Assembly: GCA_946999645.1 (NCBI GenBank)
Contig: CAMQDS010000012.1
Location: forward strand, 1 to 51,419
Origin: an uncultured Bacteroidales bacterium
Lineage (GTDB): Bacteria > Bacteroidota > Bacteroidia > Bacteroidales > UBA932
Reading direction: 5' to 3'
DNA length: 51,419 nucleotides
The notes beneath the pieces are model-generated. The model saw only the letters and a program-made list of their open reading frames with translations, ran no database searches and was not told the origin of the DNA. The position numbers and the translations under genes are program-made. Positions 46,398-51,419 of this stretch are shown here, in pieces; position 1 is the first letter of the stretch; each line of letters begins with the position of its first letter.

Positions 46398-46416
46398 ACA
46401 TTCCTCAATGGAATGT
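46398..46416. promoter_or_regulatory. Inverted repeat between fecR and susC of PUL 2
   Basis: ACATTCC-TCAAT-GGAATGT, a perfect 7-bp inverted repeat with a 5-base spacer, 42 bases upstream of the susC start codon. No T-run follows on the minus strand, so it is not a good terminator. It could be an operator or a partial attenuator. No -7 box of the housekeeping type is seen here, which fits use of an ECF sigma factor. Confidence 0.35.
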
Positions 46417-46431
46417 TGTATAATTCTATCG

Positions 46432-47421
46432 CTATCTGATATATACAGTACCAGTAGCGTTATCTTTTTCAAAAGTAAAGTCAGAAGCCATCGAAAGGAC
46501 ATGAAAAGCATAGTCTACTCCATCTGAAACTCTTATCTTTCCCCTCGTAAACCCAAGAACAGGTGCTTTATCACGTTCAATAACTACCTTTATATCAAAA
46601 ACTTTTTCAAATTCACTCATCAATTCCTCGAAATTAACCCCTGCAATATCAATCAAACCCTCCTTCCAACATGTAACAGATTCAGGATTATCAAAATGTC
46701 CTACTGTCCATCTTTTATTACTAAACTTAACAATATCATTTGGTTTCATAATAAATTCAGGAGCATTGTCGCCCTTACCTTGTATTTTTACAGAACCTTC
46801 AACAAGTGAGGTATAAAAATATTCCTTATCAGGGTCAACTTTAACATTAAATTTGGTTCCAAGTACTGTTATATCACCTGCGTATGTATCTACGATAAAA
46901 GGTTTACGTGCATCTTTTTTAACCTCAAAAAACACTTCACCCGAATTGAGCCTCAGTTTTCTTGAGTTCCGAGAAAAAATAACAGGGATTTCAAGTTCTG
47001 TCCCAGAATTGAGCCATATAGAAGTGCCGTCTGCAAGAGTCATATGCATACTTTTTCCACGAGGCACACTAATAGTTTCCATTTTTGAAGAAAGTCTGTC
47101 TTCAAAAATACGACTCCCTATATAACCTGAGAACAAGACAATAGCAACTACTGCTGCTATATTAGAAAGGTATAAGACAATTTTTTTAACAACAGACTTA
47201 TGTGCTGTTATTGTTTTAACATCTGTTTCTGCCACATTATTTAAAACAAGTCCTTCAAATATAGTCCTTGTTTCATAATATAACTTAGCATGCGAACCAT
47301 CAAGATCATTCGCAAGCCAATGCATAACAGCTTCTTCCTCTACTTTATCAGTTTTACACTTAAAATATTTCAAAAGCAGAGATATGTCCACTTTTCCTTT
47401 CATAGTACTGTTATGACACAT
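46432..47421 (-). CDS. FecR-type transmembrane anti-sigma factor (PUL 2)
   Basis: Up to 329 residues; an internal ATG at 47403 (MKGKVDISLLLKYF) is the more usual start. Cytosolic sigma-binding N-terminus (about 1-85), one membrane helix (about 85-110, LSNIAAVVAIVLFSGYIG), then the periplasmic FecR domain (SVPRGKSMHMTLADGTSIWLNSG, LNSGEVFFEVKKDARKPF, VLGTKFNV) and a C-terminal STN-like domain that would touch the SusC signalling domain. It lies 75 bases upstream of the STN-bearing SusC gene. No sigma gene is adjacent; the only one nearby is at 34986-35528. Confidence 0.92.
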   Translation of the reverse strand: MCHNSTMKGKVDISLLLKYFKCKTDKVEEEAVMHWLANDLDGSHAKLYYETRTIFEGLVLNNVAETDVKTITAHKSVVKKIVLYLSNIAAVVAIVLFSGYIGSRIFEDRLSSKMETISVPRGKSMHMTLADGTSIWLNSGTELEIPVIFSRNSRKLRLNSGEVFFEVKKDARKPFIVDTYAGDITVLGTKFNVKVDPDKEYFYTSLVEGSVKIQGKGDNAPEFIMKPNDIVKFSNKRWTVGHFDNPESVTCWKEGLIDIAGVNFEELMSEFEKVFDIKVVIERDKAPVLGFTRGKIRVSDGVDYAFHVLSMASDFTFEKDNATGTVYIR

Positions 47422-47448
47422 ATGAATGGTGAATGGACCCCTAAAATT

Positions 47449-48051
47449 TTATTTTTTATTTAAATTGTTGCTGTCAAGACTAAATTCACATCCACAATAT
47501 TGTTGATTGTAAAAATTCTGTTCTTTGATTATTTGCCCCCTTCGTTCTTGAAGGCCACCTTTTCTCCAATTCTGAGGCCACCATATTACATTTGGGAAAA
47601 GACTGCAAGCATATTCTCCAGCAGCATTAACTTGATCAAGATTTTTCCATCTGGAAGAAGCCAAAGTAGTAGTAAGTACTTTATATCCATGTTCATAGGC
47701 ATATCGTGCAGCCCTTTCAAGACGAAAAGCAAAACAATGGAAACAACGCTCTCCCATCTCTGGCTCATCTTCATATCCTTCTGACATACAACGCCAAAGA
47801 TTATGGTTATAATCATCATCTACGATTTTCAATCCATTCGCAGCCGCATATCTTGAACATTCATCTTTTCTAATCAAATACTCTTTATATGGATAAATAT
47901 TGGAATTGCTATAAAAAATAGTGGGACGGATACCATTTTTAAGAAGGCACTCTATTATAGCCCCTGAACAGGGAGCGCAACAAGTATGAAGTAACACTTC
48001 TTTTTCTCCTCCTGGTACTTGTAATGCGAATTTGTCTTTATTTTTGCCCAT
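47449..48051 (-). CDS. queH: Epoxyqueuosine reductase QueH
   Basis: 200-residue QueH (formerly DUF208) enzyme, the non-orthologous replacement of QueG that makes queuosine in tRNA from epoxyqueuosine. The characteristic Cys motifs are present: TCCAPCSG (Cys24, Cys25, Cys28), ERCFHCFAFRLERAA, and a late YCGCEFSL. These bind a [4Fe-4S] cluster and a nearby metal. Queue-type neighbours are absent, so it is an isolated gene. fecR begins 28 bases downstream. Confidence 0.93.
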   Translation of the reverse strand: MGKNKDKFALQVPGGEKEVLLHTCCAPCSGAIIECLLKNGIRPTIFYSNSNIYPYKEYLIRKDECSRYAAANGLKIVDDDYNHNLWRCMSEGYEDEPEMGERCFHCFAFRLERAARYAYEHGYKVLTTTLASSRWKNLDQVNAAGEYACSLFPNVIWWPQNWRKGGLQERRGQIIKEQNFYNQQYCGCEFSLDSNNLNKK

Positions 48052-48076
48052 ATAAATACTAACTGACGCTTAACGG

Positions 48077-48084
48077 CAAAATTA
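48077..48084 (-). promoter_or_regulatory. -7 box of the queH promoter
   Basis: TAATTTTG on the minus strand fits TAnnTTTG, 26 bases upstream of the queH start. No -33 TTTG. fecR may be co-transcribed from here because there is no room or signal for a promoter in the 27-base gap before it. Confidence 0.45.
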
Positions 48085-48114
48085 CATAAAATCCCAAAAT
48101 AGGAGATTAAAAAA

Positions 48115-48145
48115 TTTGGAGTTTCGATAATAATAAGTAATTTTG
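48115..48145 (+). promoter_or_regulatory. Consensus promoter of tRNA-Leu
   Basis: TTTG (48115-48118), exactly 19 bases, then TAATTTTG (48138-48145) on the plus strand: a perfect TTTG-N19-TAnnTTTG. The mature tRNA starts 23 bases later. Confidence 0.85.
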
Positions 48146-48167
48146 CAGTCCCAAAGTAGGAAAGTAT

Positions 48168-48250
48168 GCGGATGTGGTGAAATGGTAGACACGCTACTTT
48201 GAGGGGGTAGTGGGCGTTGGCCTGTGTGAGTTCGAATCTCACCATCCGCA
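48168..48250 (+). tRNA. tRNA-Leu (GAG)
   Basis: 83-base class II tRNA: acceptor GCGGATG with CATCCGC, anticodon loop TTGAGGG (anticodon GAG), a long variable arm (GGGCGTTGGCCTGT region) and T loop TTCGAAT. It reads CUC/CUU codons. CCA is not encoded. A strong terminator follows within 5 bases. Confidence 0.95.
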
Positions 48251-48253
48251 CAA

Positions 48254-48290
48254 AAAAGGGGAAACTTTATAAAGTTTCCCCTTTTATTTT
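48254..48290. terminator. Bidirectional terminator between tRNA-Leu and feoAB
   Basis: A perfect inverted repeat of 15 bp, AAAAGGGGAAACTTT with AAAGTTTCCCCTTTT, with a 2-base centre. On the plus strand it is followed by ATTTTATT and on the minus strand its own arm supplies TTTT. It serves tRNA-Leu on one side and the convergent feoAB gene (stop at 48310) on the other. Confidence 0.85.
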
Positions 48291-48309
48291 ATTACAAACT
48301 TCCTTGCTA

Positions 48310-50793
48310 TTAAATAAAGAACATCCCAATACGAAAAGCAATGAATGCAAATATCCAAGCCACTACCATAGTGTAGGTACAACTGGCTACTGCCCAACGC
48401 CATTTTCCTGTTTCATTTTTTATAGCCACAAAAGTTGCTACGCAAGGAAAATACAACAAAACAAAGACCATATAGGCAAAGGCTGAAGGCCACTTCATAT
48501 CAGCGGCAAGTGCTGATTGCAACTGCGTATCCTCTGATAAATCTGCTCCTTCGGTTATCCTTGCCCCTTGAGAATACATAACTCCTAAAGTGCTTACTAC
48601 CAATTCTTTTGCAGCTATTCCAGTCAAAAGTCCTACATCCATTCTCCAATTGAAGCCAAGAGGTTTTAATGCAGGTTCTACTGCTTGTCCAAGTACACCT
48701 ATATATGAATTTGCCTGCTGATATTCATATAGGCTGTCTACTTGTGCAGTCTGTTTTTTAAGTTGCTCCTCAGAAGTATTGCCAGAAGCAACCATTGCAG
48801 AATATTTTTCTTGAGCAATCTCTAAATCTTTATTTTTTGGGAAATAGCCTAAGAACCATATTAGTATGGAACAAATCAATATCGTTGTTGCCATCTTTTG
48901 AAGATATTGTTTGCCCTTTTCCCAAGTATGTCTCCAGATTGCTTTTCCTGTAGGTATCCTATACGGAGGAAGTTCCATTACAAAAGGAAGATCGTCATTC
49001 TTCATGAATTTGCTAAGAATAAAAGCCGATAATATCGCTAATACAACTCCTAAAAGATATATTCCTAAAAGGGCCAATGCTGCATACTTAGAAAAGAAGG
49101 CTCCAGCAAATAGTACAAAAATAGGAAGACGTCCTCCACAGGACATGAACGGAATAATAGCAATAGTTATCATCCTGCTTTTCCAACTCTCTATTGTTCT
49201 TGTTCCCATTATAGCCGGCACATTGCAGCCAAACCCCATTACCATAGGGATAAAGGATTTGCCATGAAGCCCTATCTTGTGCATTAATTTGTCAACAATA
49301 AAAGCAGCACGAGACATATAACCAGAATCTTCCATCAGGGAAATGAAGAAATAAAGAATAAGAATATTCGGGAGAAAAACTAAAACACTTCCTACCCCGG
49401 CTATTACCCCATTTACAACCATTTCTTTAAGCCATCCATCTTTCATCATCATTCCGACAAATGTTCCGAATTTTGCTACAAGAGCTTCAATCCAGTCCAT
49501 AGGATATTGACCCAAGGTAAATGTAACCTTGAACATTATATAAAGTAGAAGTATAAAAATAGGGAAAGCAAGCCACTTGTTTGTAACCACTGTATCTATT
49601 TTGTCAGTCAGTGTCTTCTTAGGTTTTTCTTCTTTGTGGCGAACATACGTTTCTGCCAATGCTCCAGTTATAAATGCATATTTAGCATCAACGATAGCAG
49701 ATTCTATATTCGTTCTCATCAACGATTCTATACGCTCTTCTTCCTCTACTTTCGCCGCTATTATAGCATTTCTTTCTGGCAGTTCTTCCACTACCTTTTC
49801 TATATCCTTGTCATTTTCAAGATATTTTATTGCAAGATAACGAGTAGAATATTTAGTTCTTATTTTATCATCTTTCTTAATTAAATTCTGTATTCTGTTA
49901 ATACTTTCTTCAATTTCTTTTCCATGATTGATGTGTATATGTCTTGCCTTAACAGAACTATCATTGTTATAAATACCTATTACTGTATCGAAAAGTTTAT
50001 CTATTCCTTCTCCTGTTCTTCCTACAGTAGGACATACAGGCATTCCTAAAAGTTTACCAAGTTGTTCAATATCAAGACTATCTCCTTTTGCTTCCAATTC
50101 ATCATACATATTAAGAGCCATTACCACTTTTTGGTTCATATCTATGATTTGTGTGGTAAGATAGAGGTTTCTCTCTAAATTTGAAGCATCTACAACATTT
50201 ACAACTACATCTGGAACTGAAAAAATAAGATTTTTCCTCACATATAATTCTTCAGGACTATAGGCTGAAAGTGAATAAGTACCTGGTAAATCAATAAGAA
50301 CTATTTGATAGCCTTTATAGGAAAACTTCCCTTCTTTAGCATCAACTGTAACGCCACTGTAGTTACCAACATGTTCATGACTTCCTGACGCTATATTAAA
50401 AATAGATGTTTTTCCACAGTTTGGATTACCTACAAGAGCAACACGAATGGTATTGTGGCGTTGTTTAGCAAGCCTTTTCATTTCTGTGTCAACTAATGCC
50501 TGCTCATCGCAGTCATCTGCATATATAATTTCTTCAGGATGTTCTGATTCAATATGTTGCAAAGCCTCTTCTTCACTCAGGACATCTATAAGTTCAGCCT
50601 CATCTCTACGCAATGAAACTCTATATCCGAGGATTTCATACTCTATAGGGTCCATCAATGGAGCATTCAATATGACAGTTACTTGTTTACCTGTAATAAA
50701 ACCCATTTCTATGAGCCTTTTACGGAAACTGCCATGTCCATGTACCTTGACAATCACTCCTTTTTCACCTGTTGATAATTCAGAAAGTTTCAT
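48310..50793 (-). CDS. feoB: Ferrous iron transporter, FeoA-FeoB fusion
   Basis: 827-residue inner membrane Fe(II) transporter. Residues 1-75 are an FeoA SH3-like domain (LSTGEKGVIVKVHG, RKRLIEMGFITG) fused to FeoB, as is usual in Bacteroidota. The G protein domain shows G1 GNPNCGKTS (122-130), the switch segment HVGNYSGVTVD, G3 DLPGTYSLS and the NMYDE G4. The rest is the polytopic membrane part, with the two Gate regions (VFLPNILILYFFISLMEDSGYMSR; GFGCNVPAIMGTRTI; PFMSCGGRLPIF; GIAAKELVVSTLGV). Length is normal for the fusion. It seems monocistronic, with a structured upstream region. Confidence 0.95.
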   Translation of the reverse strand: MKLSELSTGEKGVIVKVHGHGSFRKRLIEMGFITGKQVTVILNAPLMDPIEYEILGYRVSLRRDEAELIDVLSEEEALQHIESEHPEEIIYADDCDEQALVDTEMKRLAKQRHNTIRVALVGNPNCGKTSIFNIASGSHEHVGNYSGVTVDAKEGKFSYKGYQIVLIDLPGTYSLSAYSPEELYVRKNLIFSVPDVVVNVVDASNLERNLYLTTQIIDMNQKVVMALNMYDELEAKGDSLDIEQLGKLLGMPVCPTVGRTGEGIDKLFDTVIGIYNNDSSVKARHIHINHGKEIEESINRIQNLIKKDDKIRTKYSTRYLAIKYLENDKDIEKVVEELPERNAIIAAKVEEEERIESLMRTNIESAIVDAKYAFITGALAETYVRHKEEKPKKTLTDKIDTVVTNKWLAFPIFILLLYIMFKVTFTLGQYPMDWIEALVAKFGTFVGMMMKDGWLKEMVVNGVIAGVGSVLVFLPNILILYFFISLMEDSGYMSRAAFIVDKLMHKIGLHGKSFIPMVMGFGCNVPAIMGTRTIESWKSRMITIAIIPFMSCGGRLPIFVLFAGAFFSKYAALALLGIYLLGVVLAILSAFILSKFMKNDDLPFVMELPPYRIPTGKAIWRHTWEKGKQYLQKMATTILICSILIWFLGYFPKNKDLEIAQEKYSAMVASGNTSEEQLKKQTAQVDSLYEYQQANSYIGVLGQAVEPALKPLGFNWRMDVGLLTGIAAKELVVSTLGVMYSQGARITEGADLSEDTQLQSALAADMKWPSAFAYMVFVLLYFPCVATFVAIKNETGKWRWAVASCTYTMVVAWIFAFIAFRIGMFFI

Positions 50794-50816
50794 ATTTATA
50801 GTAGTTTTTAGAAAAA

Positions 50817-50824
50817 CAAATATA
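50817..50824 (-). promoter_or_regulatory. -7 box nearest to feoAB
   Basis: TATATTTG on the minus strand fits TAnnTTTG, 24 bases upstream of the feoAB start. The -33 position does not match TTTG; the spacer is filled by the inverted repeat at 50829-50850. Confidence 0.45.
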
Positions 50825-50828
50825 TAAC

Positions 50829-50850
50829 TTTATACCGAGAAAGGTATAAA
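50829..50850. promoter_or_regulatory. Inverted repeat in the feoAB promoter spacer (candidate operator or hairpin)
   Basis: TTTATACC-GAGAAA-GGTATAAA: perfect 8-bp arms with a 6-base spacer, placed directly upstream of the -7 box. The position fits an operator for a metal-sensing repressor. It does not look like a classical Fur box. If transcription starts further upstream it would instead form an RNA hairpin near the start codon. Confidence 0.5.
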
Positions 50851-50853
50851 ATT

Positions 50854-50885
50854 CACCGACAGAACTTTCACAAGGTCTGTCGGTG
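50854..50885. repeat. Stem-loop upstream of feoAB
   Basis: CACCGACAGA and TCTGTCGGTG form a perfect 10-bp stem with a 12-base loop. On the minus strand it is followed by AATTTTATACC, a weak T-run, so it may be a second terminator behind the 16S-tRNA unit or part of a structured feoAB leader. I cannot tell which. Confidence 0.55.
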
Positions 50886-50952
50886 CAAAAACAATTAAAA
50901 GTATCTTAAATCATCTTTAACTATATGGCTGATAAACTTTATTTATCTGGGA

Positions 50953-50984
50953 CAAAGGTAGTGTGATAATAAAAGCGTGTCAAT
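50953..50984 (-). promoter_or_regulatory. Possible distal promoter upstream of feoAB
   Basis: On the minus strand ATTG (50984-50981), 20 bases, then TACCTTTG (50960-50953). The -7 box is consensus; the -33 box is one base off in sequence and one in spacing. A transcript from here would carry about 150 bases of leader including both inverted repeats before feoAB. Confidence 0.45.
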
Positions 50985-51049
50985 CCCAATTTGTTGGTAT
51001 TTTTACAAGACATCTGGTTTAGTTGATTAAAAATTGCCCAGATTAGCAG

Positions 51050-51091
51050 ATATAAAACAGAAAAGACCTTGCAATGTACTGCAAGGTCTTT
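51050..51091 (-). terminator. Terminator of the 16S-tRNA-Ile-tRNA-Ala transcript
   Basis: On the minus strand AAAGACCTTGCA-GTACAT-TGCAAGGTCTTT forms a perfect 12-bp stem with a 6-base loop, followed by TCTGTTTTATAT. It starts 9 bases after the tRNA-Ala 3' end. It closes the rRNA transcript before any 23S gene. Confidence 0.85.
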
Positions 51092-51099
51092 CCTTATTG

Positions 51100-51173
51100 T
51101 GGAGATAGTCGGAGTCGAACCGACGACCCTCTGCTTGCAAAGCAGATGCTCTAGCCAACTGAGCTATACCCCC
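51100..51173 (-). tRNA. tRNA-Ala (TGC)
   Basis: 74-base cloverleaf on the minus strand: acceptor GGGGGTA with TATCTCC, anticodon stem-loop CTGCTTTGCAAAGCAG with anticodon TGC, T loop TTCGACT. This is the standard second tRNA of a bacterial 16S-23S spacer. CCA is not encoded. Confidence 0.95.
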
Positions 51174-51241
51174 TTAATATGCCTGAATTAATCAGACTTC
51201 GCTACTCTGTTATTTAATGACAAAGTGCTTATATCAATCTG

Positions 51242-51315
51242 TAGTCCTGTGCAGACTTGAACTGCAGACCCCCACATTATCAGTGTGGTGCTCTAACCAA
51301 CTGAGCTACAGGACT
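51242..51315 (-). tRNA. tRNA-Ile (GAT)
   Basis: 74-base cloverleaf on the minus strand: acceptor AGTCCTG with CAGGACT, anticodon GAT in CTGATAATG, T loop TTCAAGT. This is the standard first tRNA of the 16S-23S spacer, 76 bases after the 16S 3' end. Confidence 0.95.
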
Positions 51316-51391
51316 GTATAAATAATGAAAGATTAGTACATTCACTTTTGCCTTGACTTCCAACCGACAACGTCCTTTGGAAAAGCTCCAA

Positions 51392-51419
51392 AAAGGAGGT
51401 GTTCCAGCCACACCTTCCG
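51392..51419 (-). rRNA. 16S rRNA, 3' end only (partial, runs off the right edge)
   Basis: The reverse complement reads CGGAAGGTGTGGCTGGAACACC followed by TCCTTT, the 3' terminus of 16S rRNA with the Bacteroidota-type GGAACACC before the anti-Shine-Dalgarno CCTCC. The body of the gene lies to the right of the window. The mature 3' end is placed at about 51392. Confidence 0.93.

Noticed and set aside
50941..50990. Fur box upstream of feoAB (GATAAT at about 50965).
   Set aside because: Only one half-site is seen and no second or third GATAAT-like repeat follows in the right phase.
1..51419. The window as a plain contig whose ends simply fall in ordinary rRNA operons.
   Set aside because: A contig between two normal operons would end in 16S 5' or 5S/23S 3' sequence. 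Here the ends are 16S 3' with spacer tRNAs and 23S 5', both on the same strand, and each is bounded by its own terminator or promoter. Misassembly still cannot be excluded without reads.
1..51419. CRISPR arrays, insertion sequences, phage genes or integrase-type attachment sites.
   Set aside because: I looked for regularly spaced repeats, transposase or integrase motifs and tRNA-flanking direct repeats and saw none.

Overview
This window is low-GC (roughly 35 percent by eye) DNA from a member of the Bacteroidota, most likely order Bacteroidales. The evidence is two SusC/SusD loci, BACON and DUF1735 domains, a FecR anti-sigma factor, FeoA-FeoB fusion, lipoproteins with Bacteroidota-style lipoboxes, the 16S 3' end reading GGCTGGAACACCTCC, and promoters of the TTTG-N19-TAnnTTTG type. 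I cannot name the genus.

The ends are the most striking part. On the minus strand the right end carries the 3' end of a 16S rRNA gene, then tRNA-Ile(GAT) and tRNA-Ala(TGC), then a strong intrinsic terminator. No 23S gene follows. The left end carries the 5' end of a 23S rRNA gene, also on the minus strand, about 51 kb away from that 16S, preceded by its own leader and a perfect Bacteroidota promoter. Read literally, the 16S and 23S genes are unlinked and separately transcribed.

Layout. 1-1000: 23S start, leader and a small lipoprotein. 1000-5520: pepT, tatAC, and the divergent kbl/tdh pair for threonine breakdown. 5550-12057: a five-gene minus-strand operon (small protein, guaB, two SurA-like periplasmic folding factors, an OstA-like LPS transport protein). 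12102-18492: NlpC/P60 hydrolase, a YhcC-like radical SAM protein, galE, an exo-sialidase and a PBP4-type carboxypeptidase. 18575-24888: polysaccharide utilization locus (PUL) 1, susC-susD-sulfatase. 25035-26719: radA and a small acidic lipoprotein. 26858-32626: a seven-gene housekeeping operon (small membrane protein, mutL, rhomboid, endonuclease/phosphatase family, Sua5, rsmE, YfcE-type phosphoesterase). 32714-34978: ispF, two tRNAs, and a sulfatase-maturing radical SAM enzyme. 34986-47421: PUL 2, with FecR, a SusC interrupted by one in-frame amber codon, SusD, a GH18-like binding protein lacking catalytic residues, a DUF1735-LamG protein, an Endo-F/H-like GH18 enzyme, a BACON-LamG protein, and an ECF sigma factor at the far end. 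47449-50793: queH, tRNA-Leu and feoAB.

How the genes fit together: sialidase, sulfatase (Ser type, needing the maturase encoded 14 kb away), and an endo-N-acetylglucosaminidase PUL point to foraging on host-type sialylated, sulfated or N-linked glycans. PUL 2 looks like a sigma/anti-sigma/SusC signalling locus of N-glycan type, but its transporter is broken or recoded. The remaining genes are ordinary housekeeping genes.
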